Assembly: GCA_019429365.1 (NCBI GenBank)
Contig: JAHYJD010000030.1
Location: forward strand, 1 to 34,497
Direction: 5' to 3'
DNA length: 34,497 nucleotides
DNA from: Bacteroidales bacterium
GTDB lineage: Bacteria > Bacteroidota > Bacteroidia > Bacteroidales > UBA7960
Program-made: the position numbers and the translations under genes
Notes under the pieces: generated by a model
Told to the model about the DNA's origin: nothing
Database searches by the model: none
The model's input: the letters and a program-made list of their open reading frames with translations, nothing else
Part shown: positions 13,801 to 23,008 of the stretch, one piece after another
How the letters are laid out: each line of letters starts with the position of its first letter
How positions within the stretch are numbered: the first letter of the stretch is position 1

Positions 13801-16149
13801 TTCCAGTTTACGCTGGATGAGCCGGGCTTCCTGAGTGCCAGCATGACCTCGCCCAATACCTGGATAGGCTTGTTTATCCTTGAAGATTGCCCCGATCCGG
13901 AAAATCCTGCTGCGGTGATCCGTGCAGCTTTCTCTTCTGGAAGTTCGGTGTCATTTGCTAATCAGTATATGGAAGCCGGCACCTATTTCGCCATCGTTTC
14001 CAGCTATCCTGCTCCGCAAACCATTGCCTTTACGCTGAACTTGTCGTTCGACCCGGGCTACACCGTAACCTTTGAAATTGAAGATGAGGACGAAGCACCG
14101 ATTGCTGATGCCATCGTTACTTTGGCTGGTGTTACCAATGCAGCCGGCGATTATGTCTTTGACAACAAACTGCCCGGCACCTATGCCTACACAGTGGTCA
14201 AGGAAGGTTTCTTTAATGCTACCGGTGAAGTGATTGTGGTGGATGCCGATGTAACAGAAACAGTGGTTATGGAAGCAGTGCCGGATATTCCGATTATCGT
14301 CAGCATCACGCCTGTTGCCGATGTTTCTGTTGAATTTGGCACCCTGGAGGCCGATGCTATTGCAGCACTTGCACCAACTACCACCATTACCGACAGCAAC
14401 AGTGACACCTACACCGTAGATCTGACCTGGACCATTGCCAGTTACGATGGTGATGTGGCTGGCGCCTATACCGCAACAGCTACATTTACGCTGCCCGAAG
14501 GTGTGGAACAACCGGATCCTCCTCTTGCACTGGAGGTAACTGCAACCGTTACCGTGCTCGAACCACCCGTGGTGATTGACACCTTCCCATGGCTTGAAGA
14601 TTTTGAGGAGGCAGTCTTTCCGCCAAACGGCTGGTTACGTCATAACCTGGATGGTGGTGGCACCGAGTGGGTTTCGAGTACCGCTCAAAACCACACACCG
14701 GATGGCACAAGATCAGCATTCCATAACTATGCAGCTTCGACTGCAGGCAACCAGGATGGCTGGCTCGTAACACCCTTGCTGCAATTGCCCAATGAGGACT
14801 TGCGCCTGGTTTTCTGGTCATATAACAGCTTCCCCGCATGGTACGGCAAGAACAGCGTACTGGTCTCCACAGGCAGTCCGGATCCGGCCAGCGATGACTT
14901 TGTTGAGGTTTGGACAACCGCAACAGTGGCTGCAAGCTGGGCTGAAACCATTGTTGACCTCAGCGATTTCGCCGGCGAAGAAATCTACATTGCTTTCCGT
15001 TACGAAGGCAATGATGCCCACGGATGGTATCTCGACGATGTGTTGGTGGAAGTAGCTCCCGAGCTGTTCACCGTAACCTTTGTGGTTGAAGATGAAGACG
15101 CTGCCCCGATTACCGATGCCGTAGTAACCCTTGGCGATGTGGTAAACGCTGCCGGAAATTATATCTTTGAAAACACTATGCCCGGCACCTATGCCTATAC
15201 CGTTGTGAAAGAAGGTTATTATGACGGGACAGGAGATGTTGTGGTTGTTGATGCTGACATTACTGAGACCGTAACATTAGTTATGATTCCTGTCAATCCT
15301 GTCATCGTAAGCATTGCTCCTGTGGCTGATGTCGAAGTGGAATTTGGAACCACCCTTGTGGATGCCATTGCTGCTCTTTCACCGACAACGACGATCACTG
15401 ACAGTGACGAAGGCACACATACTGTGACTCTGTCCTGGACCATTACAGGTTATGACGGATCCGTTGCAGGTGACTACGATGCTACAGCTACTTTCACTTT
15501 GCCGGAAGGCGTTGATCAGGCCGATCCCGCAATTCCCCTTGAAGTTTCGGCAGTGGTTACTGTACTGGAAGAGCCCATCGAAACCTTTGCCGTTACCTTT
15601 AACGTGAACATGACCTATGTGGAAGGCTTTGATCCGGCCAGCGACGTGGTTTATGTGGCAGGCGTAATGAACTGGAGCGCTCCTGGCGATGATCCCGACA
15701 ACCAACTCATGACCCGCGTGGACGACTCCATGATCTGGACCAAAACCCTGCAATTGGCGGCTGGTACTTACGAGTACAAGTACTTCCTGAATGCTGGCTG
15801 GGATGGTGGCGAATGGGATGGTGGCGACAATCGCGATCTGACCGTTGAAGATGACATGGAAGTCAATGACTGGTTTGGCTCCCTGACCGATCCTACCAGC
15901 ATTACCGATCCGAGCCTGGCTCAGATCAGGGTATTCCCCGTACCTGCACGCACTACTCTTTACATTACTTCGCCAGAGGTTATCCGCGACCTGCGCATTA
16001 TCGATATGCTTGGCCAGGTGGCTTACTCGGCCAACGTGGCTGGCTTGTCGCACGAAGTAAATGTGGGTGCATTTAAGGACGGCATCTACTTTATTCAGAT
16101 CCTTACTGCTAAAGGCATCGAAACCCGCAGAATCCAGGTACAGAAATAA
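10861..16149 (+). CDS. Large multidomain secreted protein with T9SS type A sorting domain
   Basis: This 1762-aa protein would cross the inner membrane by Sec (signal peptide MKRKVHLAIPWLMALMLLTI through SNAAQ) and the outer membrane by the type IX system, to be anchored or released. Apparent modules are: an N-terminal beta domain (~30-205); a propeller-like DUF4623-type region (~208-515; DRLTGLETGTLNTTG); an ASH/choice-of-anchor D domain (~522-633); a choice-of-anchor beta-sandwich (~636-821); a second ASH domain (~824-934); a PPC-like domain (~935-1064); a carboxypeptidase-regulatory-like plus Big_4-type Ig pair (~1067-1235); a cleaved-adhesin/choice-of-anchor J domain (~1239-1401); a second regulatory-like/Ig pair (~1403-1570); a starch-binding/CBM-like domain (~1574-1675; VYVAGVMNWSAPG); and the sorting domain (~1684-1762; VFPVPARTTLYI, GIYFIQI). 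No catalytic domain was recognised. An adhesin or glycan-binding role is inferred. Confidence 0.88.
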   Translation: MKRKVHLAIPWLMALMLLTISFKSNAAQIHYFNFNENVPASGINWTQPIPATIGSGELTYTFTQGVSFAGTALNGNTSEVNGGSFCPVGGVGQINNGEHFILSIPTTGYEGISLSYATRRTSTGFTTQTIHYTLNGTEWVEFQVVDISTFENSWLASQIITLNFSAITGVNNNPNFAIKFVLTGVTSDAGNNRFDNISVNGTRIPYETLWQFSNATANLPAWFGANRGMAALGDHLLVAKQSPVTVHVLDRLTGLETGTLNTTGIAGGFWALNDIEVSDDGVIFAANGVITNAYGNFKVYQVSSDPAVDPVLVIDYDVSGYPAVRLGDKITVVGSVADGTAALYAADGSENRIFKWTIDDTKSFGTPEVITLPGRGGSNVVAPLPNGNFYYTGTGINVQKFSADGTLLGTIPGGILPTGTTGMKYLGMEGNDEILAVYHYGAADGYLRVVRVPNGIPANASLIFRTPVLGTLNSSGNGDVAFVPNADGMNVDLYVLDTSDGIGGYKSNTLNLVFPDYADPGDPVFAVTPTSRNFGTVLLGATSAVQSFTITNTGAGTITINPADIVLTGADVADFVFTNITETAVLDLNETATFTVAFAPLTEGTKTATIQINDNMGEKVLHEIALSGTGVDPTLHPPFTQDFNTTPFPPDYWTRFSGLLQETSTLTSTTTGWVHGRFGYIGTVNNAAKLNVFGTGVNRWLVTPPIDLGDGTTDFELVFDVSLNKWNTANPPDMNGTDDKFAIVISTDGGLTWSAANTLRLYDNAGSPFVYNNISHTGETVVINLSDYSGVVKIAFYGESTVSNADNDIYVDNVTVQEVPENPVFAITPTSWNFGDVEVGFASVARVFTVSNTGPGILTVNAPVLDNNDDFILSYTAEDFPAELSGSETVTFSVVFEPEAEGAALGEISIGYDDGSANTATVELTGNGIVRPDGSTCGNPYVIASLPLVDFSGNTDIMGDDYSSTWITPSSSYLNGNDMVFQFTLDEPGFLSASMTSPNTWIGLFILEDCPDPENPAAVIRAAFSSGSSVSFANQYMEAGTYFAIVSSYPAPQTIAFTLNLSFDPGYTVTFEIEDEDEAPIADAIVTLAGVTNAAGDYVFDNKLPGTYAYTVVKEGFFNATGEVIVVDADVTETVVMEAVPDIPIIVSITPVADVSVEFGTLEADAIAALAPTTTITDSNSDTYTVDLTWTIASYDGDVAGAYTATATFTLPEGVEQPDPPLALEVTATVTVLEPPVVIDTFPWLEDFEEAVFPPNGWLRHNLDGGGTEWVSSTAQNHTPDGTRSAFHNYAASTAGNQDGWLVTPLLQLPNEDLRLVFWSYNSFPAWYGKNSVLVSTGSPDPASDDFVEVWTTATVAASWAETIVDLSDFAGEEIYIAFRYEGNDAHGWYLDDVLVEVAPELFTVTFVVEDEDAAPITDAVVTLGDVVNAAGNYIFENTMPGTYAYTVVKEGYYDGTGDVVVVDADITETVTLVMIPVNPVIVSIAPVADVEVEFGTTLVDAIAALSPTTTITDSDEGTHTVTLSWTITGYDGSVAGDYDATATFTLPEGVDQADPAIPLEVSAVVTVLEEPIETFAVTFNVNMTYVEGFDPASDVVYVAGVMNWSAPGDDPDNQLMTRVDDSMIWTKTLQLAAGTYEYKYFLNAGWDGGEWDGGDNRDLTVEDDMEVNDWFGSLTDPTSITDPSLAQIRVFPVPARTTLYITSPEVIRDLRIIDMLGQVAYSANVAGLSHEVNVGAFKDGIYFIQILTAKGIETRRIQVQK

Positions 16150-16473
16150 TCCTGTCTTCTGATTTTTATAAAAAGGGGAGGCCGTTGTGGCCTTCCCTTT
16201 TTTTGTTCAAAACATTTTTTTTAGGCTTATGTGTTAATTAATAAAATTTTTTATAAATTAGGCATGAATAACAGGAGGCACATAAAGCGGTCATTATTTT
16301 GGATAAAAGAGCGCAACTCTCCTTAATTGGTAAGCATTCCCGGCGGTATTTGTAATTGTGGAACCTAAAAGCCCTAATATGCAAACATCACGCGCCTCAC
16401 CCCAATTTCTGCTTTCGCCACTCTTTATGGTCATTGAAACCATTCAATATTTTCTAACCTAAACCAAAATCCT
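16150..16473. other. Intergenic region between two T9SS cargo genes
   Basis: After the terminator this 324-bp gap is AT-rich to about 16260 and then of normal composition. I see no exact TAnnTTTG box; TATTTTGG near 16295 and GTATTTGT near 16348 are only partial. A 20-codon ORF (16264-16326, basic N-terminus) follows an AGGAGG-like string but has no recognisable content. The promoter of the next gene must lie here, since a terminator precedes it. Confidence 0.4.
16171..16206 (+). terminator. Rho-independent terminator after the first T9SS cargo gene
   Basis: AAAAAGGGGAGGCC and GGCCTTCCCTTTTT form a long stem with a GTTGT loop, followed by a run of Ts, 22 bp after the stop codon. It indicates that the next cargo gene has its own promoter. 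Confidence 0.93.
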
Positions 16474-19400
16474 ATGAAGAAAAAAGTACAAGCATTCATG
16501 ATGTGGTTTTTCACTTTGCTGCTGCTGTTCAGCTTTCAAAGCTGGGCCCAGCCCGAGTTTGACATTACCACACTGATTAACAAAACTGGGGCTGATTTGC
16601 CTACGCAAATCGGCTCTGGTGGTAACGCAAGGGCAGCAGCCCTTTATCAAGATCGTTACGTTATCGTTGCATCACGCGAAGGCGGCCCAGGTGTCTGGGT
16701 ATGGGATTCCTTTAATCCTGATGCAGCTCCATTTGCCTTACCAATGGGCACTGACATCATCAACACAACCATCACCTTCCCAATTAATTATGTTCGGGTT
16801 GCTGGTGATGCTATTTACGTTTCAAACCTTTCACTGAACCCAACCGGAACCGGATGGGGGCAAGGTCCTTTCTATATCTATAGGTGGACGAGCCTCGTGA
16901 GTGAACCTGAAATTGTGTTGAATTTTACCGCTCTTGAAGGCCGCCTTGGTGACGCCTTCTCGATTATTGGAGATCCCATGGGTGACGGACACATTATCGC
17001 CCACATCAACACCACCAAAAATTTCAGGGTTTGGAATTTTGAGGATGGTGTGCTTTTGAACCACGACACGCCCGATCTTATCGTGCTTGATGTTCCTGAA
17101 GCGCACATCAATAATCATGGTATTTTCAATGCCATTCCTGGCGAGGAGAACCTGTTTATTGTTACCAGCAACAATAAGGGTTTAATGCTTGCCGACCTTA
17201 CCGGTGAAATTTTTGCCGAATGGGACACCGAGTTAATTGATATGCGTACTTACGATCCCAACGTTTTTTATTTGGGCGGAAAAAGGTATTTAACCTACAC
17301 CATCAATAACGAAGTCATTCCTGAAGAAGGCGATCCTGTAGGTGCAAGGTATCAGGTTGTAGATATCTCAGAGGGGGCAAACATTGTTGAAGCTTTTGAA
17401 GCCATAACTACTTCAAATGAACTGGCCGAAAAGATTGTATTTGATTTTGTTTTATCTCCTACTGGCCACAGTAACCTTACTGCAACAAACTCGGTTGCAG
17501 TGCTTGACAATGGTGACATCCGTATTTTGGCCCATGTAGTTGGAAAAGGTTTCGTTGTTGATGAACTCTCCGCATTAAGCACGGTGTTTTTCGAAGAAAA
17601 CTTCAACGACGGCAATGCTGCCGCTCGCTGGAGTTTTACGGAAACCGGAGGCACCAATGTGGTTGATTTTGCCTTTGATTACGAAGCCGACGGCATTCCG
17701 CTGCTGGAAGGAGAAACCGATGGCATTGGCCTGAAAGTGGCCGTGAACACTACTTCTCCTGGTGTGGTAAGCGCCGCAATGGCATTCCCTGACGGACAGT
17801 CGTTTGCAGGAGAGTATGTGCTCTCTTTCGATTTTTGGATGAACTTCCAGGGAACTACCGGAACCACAGAGCATGCCATTTTTGGGGCAGGGCACACATC
17901 AACAGCCATACAAACGCCTGCAGCCGGATCTGGTTCTGTTGATGGTACCCCTGGTACAGGTCCCAGCAACAATGGTATTGATTACACCATGACACCCGAT
18001 AACGGTGCATCCAGAGACGTGCGGGTTTTTGTTGACGGAGCAGAACTGCTGGGTGCTGCCGGTGGCTTCGCGGATCCCAATTTGCAATCCACTCAACACC
18101 CGCCTTACAGCGATGCGTATTCTGGACTCGTTCCGGGTAACCAATGGCTTGCCATTACAATAGAAGTGCTTGCTGACCGCACTATTTTTAAAGTGAATGG
18201 TCAGGTGTGGGCTGAAACCATGCAAGTGGCCGATCCGGGTAACATCATGCTTGGGTATATAGATTTCTTTGGGGGGTCGGTTGCCGATGCTACCTCTTAC
18301 ATTGTATTTGACAACATTAAAGTGGCTGAAAAAGAGTATGAGGAACCACTGGCAAGGGTACAGCTGATCCATAATTCGGCCGATGCAGCCGTTGCTGCCG
18401 TTGACCTGTATGTAAACGGTGAGCTGGAACTGGAAAATGTTCCCTTCAGAACCGCCACTCCGTTTATGGATGCTCCGGCCGGGGTTGACATCAACCTGGT
18501 AATAACGCCTACAGGTGCCCCAATTGAAAATGGCGTGCCAATTACGGTTAATTTCGAGGATGGTAAGACCTATGTGGTTGTTGCAGCTGGTAACGTCAGC
18601 GCCACCGGATACGACCCGGTGGTTCCCTTCGACCTGTTCGTTTACGATTTAGGCAGGGAAGCGGCCGTAAATCCATCAAACGTCGATGTACTGGTATTCC
18701 ATGGTTCATCCGATGCCCCAACCGTTACCGTTTGGGAAACTGGCGTTGGCGCCGGACAGTTGATCTCTGATTTTGAATTCGGCGACTTTGCAGGCTACCT
18801 GAGCCTAGCGCTTAATGACTATATCCTTGAGGTGCGCGATGCAACCGGTACTGTTAAAGTAGCTGCTTATGAAGCTCCTTTGGCTTCCCTTGGCTTGCAG
18901 GGACAGGCGCTTACCGTGCTGGCATCGGGCTTCCTAAACCCCGAAGCCAACAGCGATGGTGAACCCTTTGGGCTTTATGCAGCCCTTGCCGCTGGCGGCC
19001 CCCTGGTAGAACTCCCATATTACGACGATACCGTTATTATCAGCGAGTTTCCATACTTGCAGGACTTCGAATCAGGCACCTTTGATGGCACTGGCTTTGT
19101 GGTATATAATGTGGATGGTTCTGCCTATGAATGGGAAGTAGTTAATATTGATAACCACACCCCTAGTGGCCAGTATTCTGCACGGCACCGTTGGAACACG
19201 GCGGCCAACGAAGAAGGCTGGCTGATCTCACCTCCGGTGGTTATGCCTGAAGCTGCCGAATTCGTTCTCTCTTTCTTCTCACGAAATCAATATCCTTCTT
19301 TCTACGGATCAAACACCGTATTGATTTCCAGCGGAAGTGCCGATCCGACTGACGGGGATTTTGTGGAAGTCTGGACTGCTGAATCTGTCGTTGACAGTTG

Positions 19401-20973
19401 GGTTGAAAACGTAATTGACCTGGGTGCTTACGCTGGGCAAACCATCTACATTGCCTTTGTTTATGAAGGCGAAGATGCCCATGGCTGGTACCTCGACGAC
19501 ATTTACATCGGCGAACCTGTTGAACTTCCCGCCTTTGCAACCCTGTTTGAATTCTCAGAAGCAGGTGACGATCTGCCCGATTGGTTTGGCACCGGCAACG
19601 AGCGTGGCATGGCTTCATTTGGAGACAACCTGTATGCAGTAAGCCGCACGGGTGGCAACTTTGTATACGTTCTTGATCGCATGACAGGTGTCGAAACCGG
19701 CCAGCTCAACACTACCGGTATTCAATCCGTTGGCACTTTCCACATAAATGATATCGAAGTAAGTGGCGACGGTGTGGTGGTTGCTGCCAATATGGCTATG
19801 GGTGGTGGTGCAACCTTCATTTTATATGAAATGGACGAAACCGACCCGGCCGACCCCATTCTGCAATTCACCCTGCCTACAGAAGGTGGAAGGATTGGTG
19901 ATAAGATCACCCTGGTGGGCAACTTCGATGATGGCGGTGCCACACTCTATGCTGCTGATGCTTCCAATCCCAAAGTGTATAAGTGGACACTTACGGATGG
20001 CACTTTTGGCACCCCCGAAGTAATTACCATTGAAGTGCCTCACGGCAATACCCCGGTTGTTAGCCCATTGCCCGATGGAAACTTTTACTACACTGCATCC
20101 GGACAAGGCTTGTCAAAACTCGAAGCCGACGGAACATTGATAGGCACTGTTCCTAGTGAGATCATCCCCACTGGTTCTACTGCTATCAAGTATTTTGGTA
20201 AGGATGGCAACGACGAAATGGTAGGCGTGTACTTGTATGGCGAAGATCATGAACACCTGGTTGTGGTTCGCGTGGTTGATGGTGATCCCGAACTGGCAGA
20301 AATTGAATTTATTACGCCTTCCATGTATGGCGCTGCCAACACCAATGGTACAGGTGATGTGGCTTTCGAGCCCGCACCCGATGGTGAAAACGTTGACTTG
20401 TATGTGCTTGGCACCAACAACGGTATTGGCGGTTACAGAAGCCTCATGCTCGACCTTGAGTTCCCGGATTACAGCGCCCAGGAGCCGCCGACATTTAAGG
20501 TTACTTTTGACGTAAAGGATGCAGCCGGAAACCCCGTAACTGATGCAATAATAACTCTGGGTGCTGTGACAAACACAGCAGGAGAATATGTTTTTGCAGG
20601 TCTGGCTCCAAACACTTATGCCTATACGGTTAAGAAAACCGGATTCTTTGATGCCACAGGTAATGTTACGATTGTTGATGCGGATGTCACCACCACGATT
20701 ACCCTTCAGGTAGATGACACCAGTGTTCCGGTTGTTGAGGCTTCAAACCTGAAGGTTTTCCCGAACCCGGCCCGCACCATTATGAACGTTGTTTCAGTCG
20801 ATATGATCCGCGAGCTGCGTGTGATTGACATGCTTGGCCAGGTGGTTTATGCCGCCGATGTGGTAGGCGAAAGCCACCAGATCAATGTGGCATCCTTCCG
20901 CAATGGCATCTACTTTGTCCAGATTCTGACCTCACAAGGTATAACCACCCAAAAAGTTCAGATTCAGCGATAA
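16474..20973 (+). CDS. Large multidomain secreted protein with DUF4397 repeats and T9SS type A sorting domain
   Basis: This 1499-aa T9SS cargo has signal peptide MKKKVQAFMMWFFTLLLLFS ending SWAQ. Modules in order: a propeller-like DUF4623-type region (~30-365); a concanavalin-like/laminin-G-like beta-sandwich (~371-620; FFEENFNDG, FDNIKVAEK); two DUF4397 domains (~626-728 and ~735-848; ARVQLIHNSADAA, then DVLVFHGSSDAP); a choice-of-anchor J/cleaved-adhesin domain (~856-1016; YLQDFESG, AHGWYLDDIYIG); a second propeller-like region (~1019-1336; DRMTGVETGQLNTTG); a carboxypeptidase-regulatory-like domain (~1341-1416); and the type A sorting domain (~1425-1499; KVFPNPARTIMNV, NGIYFVQIL). The J domain, second propeller and regulatory-like domain are clearly paralogous to modules in the preceding gene. 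No enzyme motif was recognised; surface binding of a glycan or protein is an inference. Confidence 0.88.
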   Translation: MKKKVQAFMMWFFTLLLLFSFQSWAQPEFDITTLINKTGADLPTQIGSGGNARAAALYQDRYVIVASREGGPGVWVWDSFNPDAAPFALPMGTDIINTTITFPINYVRVAGDAIYVSNLSLNPTGTGWGQGPFYIYRWTSLVSEPEIVLNFTALEGRLGDAFSIIGDPMGDGHIIAHINTTKNFRVWNFEDGVLLNHDTPDLIVLDVPEAHINNHGIFNAIPGEENLFIVTSNNKGLMLADLTGEIFAEWDTELIDMRTYDPNVFYLGGKRYLTYTINNEVIPEEGDPVGARYQVVDISEGANIVEAFEAITTSNELAEKIVFDFVLSPTGHSNLTATNSVAVLDNGDIRILAHVVGKGFVVDELSALSTVFFEENFNDGNAAARWSFTETGGTNVVDFAFDYEADGIPLLEGETDGIGLKVAVNTTSPGVVSAAMAFPDGQSFAGEYVLSFDFWMNFQGTTGTTEHAIFGAGHTSTAIQTPAAGSGSVDGTPGTGPSNNGIDYTMTPDNGASRDVRVFVDGAELLGAAGGFADPNLQSTQHPPYSDAYSGLVPGNQWLAITIEVLADRTIFKVNGQVWAETMQVADPGNIMLGYIDFFGGSVADATSYIVFDNIKVAEKEYEEPLARVQLIHNSADAAVAAVDLYVNGELELENVPFRTATPFMDAPAGVDINLVITPTGAPIENGVPITVNFEDGKTYVVVAAGNVSATGYDPVVPFDLFVYDLGREAAVNPSNVDVLVFHGSSDAPTVTVWETGVGAGQLISDFEFGDFAGYLSLALNDYILEVRDATGTVKVAAYEAPLASLGLQGQALTVLASGFLNPEANSDGEPFGLYAALAAGGPLVELPYYDDTVIISEFPYLQDFESGTFDGTGFVVYNVDGSAYEWEVVNIDNHTPSGQYSARHRWNTAANEEGWLISPPVVMPEAAEFVLSFFSRNQYPSFYGSNTVLISSGSADPTDGDFVEVWTAESVVDSWVENVIDLGAYAGQTIYIAFVYEGEDAHGWYLDDIYIGEPVELPAFATLFEFSEAGDDLPDWFGTGNERGMASFGDNLYAVSRTGGNFVYVLDRMTGVETGQLNTTGIQSVGTFHINDIEVSGDGVVVAANMAMGGGATFILYEMDETDPADPILQFTLPTEGGRIGDKITLVGNFDDGGATLYAADASNPKVYKWTLTDGTFGTPEVITIEVPHGNTPVVSPLPDGNFYYTASGQGLSKLEADGTLIGTVPSEIIPTGSTAIKYFGKDGNDEMVGVYLYGEDHEHLVVVRVVDGDPELAEIEFITPSMYGAANTNGTGDVAFEPAPDGENVDLYVLGTNNGIGGYRSLMLDLEFPDYSAQEPPTFKVTFDVKDAAGNPVTDAIITLGAVTNTAGEYVFAGLAPNTYAYTVKKTGFFDATGNVTIVDADVTTTITLQVDDTSVPVVEASNLKVFPNPARTIMNVVSVDMIRELRVIDMLGQVVYAADVVGESHQINVASFRNGIYFVQILTSQGITTQKVQIQR

Positions 20974-20993
20974 GCATTTCTTAAATTTTTGCT

Positions 20994-21026
20994 AAAAAAG
21001 GGCCTCCCGCTTGGAGGCCCTTTTTT
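20994..21026 (+). terminator. Rho-independent terminator after the second T9SS cargo gene
   Basis: AAAAAAGGGCCTCC and GGAGGCCCTTTTTT pair around a CGCTT loop, 21 bp after the stop. It ends 27 bp before the next start, so the third cargo gene is expressed either by readthrough or from a promoter buried in the preceding coding region. Confidence 0.93.
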
Positions 21027-21052
21027 CAAAACACCAATTGAAACTGTTCCGG

Positions 21053-22930
21053 ATGAAAAAATGCATTTTTCTGGTACTGCTGGTTTTCAGCAATCCATTT
21101 TTAAAAGCACAGGAAATAAACTGGGAGGACATATCAGCAGAACATAGCCTTCCCGAAGGTTTAAAACTTTTTCATGGCACCTTGACAGGAAACAGCACTT
21201 TTTTTGCTTATTATTTTGAAGTCGACATGAACAATCCAGACATTGCTGTTCGCCCCTATTTGAAGCCAAATTCGGTGCAGGTGAATGCCTTTACAGACGA
21301 TGTGGGTGCCTATGCAGCCATAAACGGCGGATTTTTCAGCGGCTCCAGCTCGGTGTCGTCCATAATTTACCCGGGCGAGGTCCCTGCCCGAAACCTGATC
21401 TCGGTAACACGCACGGTGAGCGGAGTCACCCAGACCTATCCTGTAATACGGCCTGTTTTCGCCCTGAATGCCGACCGGACACTGGCCACCGAATGGGTTT
21501 ATCACCACAGCTACAATTTCGACGATATTTATGTTTACGAAGAACCCCTTCAATATATCTGTGAAGACCCAAATCCTTTGCCGGTGCCTTTAAAAGCAGA
21601 TGGTTTCCAATATGAAGACATTGCCTATGGTATTGGTGGCGGGCCCATGCTGATAAAAGACGGAGAAATCAATATTGATTATTGCGAAGGCGTCTGGTGG
21701 GGGTCAGGGGTGTTTCTTACCGACTTCAGGCCCCGAACCGCAGTTGGCTTTACGGCCGAAAAAAAAGTGATCATGTTTGTAACCAACAGCATGAAGATCG
21801 GGGACGTGGCTCAGGAGCTCCTCGACCTGGGATGTGTGGGCGCCATGAACCTCGACGGCGGTGGATCAACAGCCATGGCCGTGGGAAACCAGAGCATTTA
21901 CACACAGGGCAGGGCGGTGCCCTCCATTTTGGCCGTTGTGCACTCCGATTCACTTAACATCCCTGCCGTTCCCACCTTCGAAAAGTTCTTTGATACGGGC
22001 GATGAAGGCGTGTACTTCCAGGGCAACTGGTTTAACACTGCCAACCCGGGTTCCTGGGAAAGCCCTTCAAGGCTTCATGCACTAGGCACTCATGATGACT
22101 TTTACCATTTCCCATTAAATCTTCCGGGACCAGGCGAATACGAAGTGTATGGATGGTGGACCGCCCACTCAAACCGTGCAACGAACACACCTTTTATTAT
22201 TACCCATGCTGACGGAGAAACAGAAACTACTGTTAATCAATCGATTGGCGGCTCAATGTGGAACCTGGTTGGAACTTTTAACTTCAATGGCACCGAAAAT
22301 GAGTCCGTTCGCATTACCGCTGCAGCAACAACCAACGAATATGTGGTGGCCGACGGGCTTCGAATTGTTTCTTACGATCCTGACTTAATCGTTTACACCA
22401 TTGCCTCCATCGAACCGGTTGACGATATTGAAGTTCCCTGGGGTACGCTCAAGGACGATGCCCTTGCCCTGCTGAGTACCCAAACCACCATAACTGACTC
22501 ACACAATCGAACGCATGTGGTTGATTTGCAATGGACTGTCGAAAATTATGATGCTGAAACATCGGGTGATTACCTTGCCACAGGCACCTTTGAACTGCCC
22601 GATGGTGTAACACAAAGCAATCCCGAAACCCCGCTGGAAGTTACCGCTAATATTACCGTTTTGCAGGATGATACCAGTATTGGCGGAAATAATTTGTCAG
22701 GCCTTAAAGTTTATCCAAACCCTTCAAAAAGCAAGTTTACCGTAAGCGGCATTTCTTACGAGCCCCTGCACCTGGAAGTTTTTTCACTTGATGGCCGCTT
22801 GCTGCAAAGCCATGAAGCCGGCGGCCGGTTCAGCATTGAATTAAACCTGGAAGGTTTTTCGCCGGGCATTTACCTGCTCAGGGCAAGCGGAAAAAGCGGG
22901 GTGAGGGTAATTAGGGTGGTGAAGGAGTAG
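21053..22930 (+). CDS. Secreted phosphodiester glycosidase (NAGPA family) with T9SS sorting domain
   Basis: This protein carries a phosphodiester glycosidase domain related to the lysosomal uncovering enzyme, which removes a sugar linked through phosphate; bacterial members act on phosphodiester-linked glycans. From ATG at 21053 it is 625 aa. The earlier TTG at 21011 falls inside the terminator and is rejected. Order: signal peptide MKKCIFLVLLVFSNPFLKAQ; catalytic NAGPA domain (~45-300), with AAINGGFFSGSS, GGGPMLIKDG, FRPRTAVGF and the hallmark MNLDGGGSTAM near 265-275; golvesin C-terminal-like domain (~306-444; SWESPSRLHALG); Big_4-type Ig domain (~446-537); and type A sorting domain (~547-625; KVYPNPSKSKFTV, GIYLLRA). 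The Ig domain matches those in the first cargo gene. It is the only clear enzyme of the trio. Substrate is unknown: a wall polymer, exopolysaccharide or host glycan are all possible. Confidence 0.88.
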   Translation: MKKCIFLVLLVFSNPFLKAQEINWEDISAEHSLPEGLKLFHGTLTGNSTFFAYYFEVDMNNPDIAVRPYLKPNSVQVNAFTDDVGAYAAINGGFFSGSSSVSSIIYPGEVPARNLISVTRTVSGVTQTYPVIRPVFALNADRTLATEWVYHHSYNFDDIYVYEEPLQYICEDPNPLPVPLKADGFQYEDIAYGIGGGPMLIKDGEINIDYCEGVWWGSGVFLTDFRPRTAVGFTAEKKVIMFVTNSMKIGDVAQELLDLGCVGAMNLDGGGSTAMAVGNQSIYTQGRAVPSILAVVHSDSLNIPAVPTFEKFFDTGDEGVYFQGNWFNTANPGSWESPSRLHALGTHDDFYHFPLNLPGPGEYEVYGWWTAHSNRATNTPFIITHADGETETTVNQSIGGSMWNLVGTFNFNGTENESVRITAAATTNEYVVADGLRIVSYDPDLIVYTIASIEPVDDIEVPWGTLKDDALALLSTQTTITDSHNRTHVVDLQWTVENYDAETSGDYLATGTFELPDGVTQSNPETPLEVTANITVLQDDTSIGGNNLSGLKVYPNPSKSKFTVSGISYEPLHLEVFSLDGRLLQSHEAGGRFSIELNLEGFSPGIYLLRASGKSGVRVIRVVKE

Positions 22931-23008
22931 ATAACCTGTTGCTCCTATCACAATAGTTAATTTCGTTATTGAGTAAAACCAAAAAGAAATGAACTGAATT
23001 CATGAATA

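Noticed and set aside
14056-15575. Repeated DNA in the cargo gene as a possible CRISPR or tandem array
   Set aside because: The repeats are coding domain duplications hundreds of bases long and diverged; no short direct repeats with regular spacers were seen anywhere in the window.
15379-16053. Minus-strand ORF of 224 codons inside the first T9SS cargo gene
   Set aside because: Antisense shadow across the Ig, CBM-like and sorting domains; no independent feature or start region.
21011-21052. Upstream TTG start for the phosphodiester glycosidase
   Set aside because: It lies within the terminator hairpin of the preceding gene and would bury the signal peptide behind 14 extra residues; ATG at 21053 gives a normal signal peptide.
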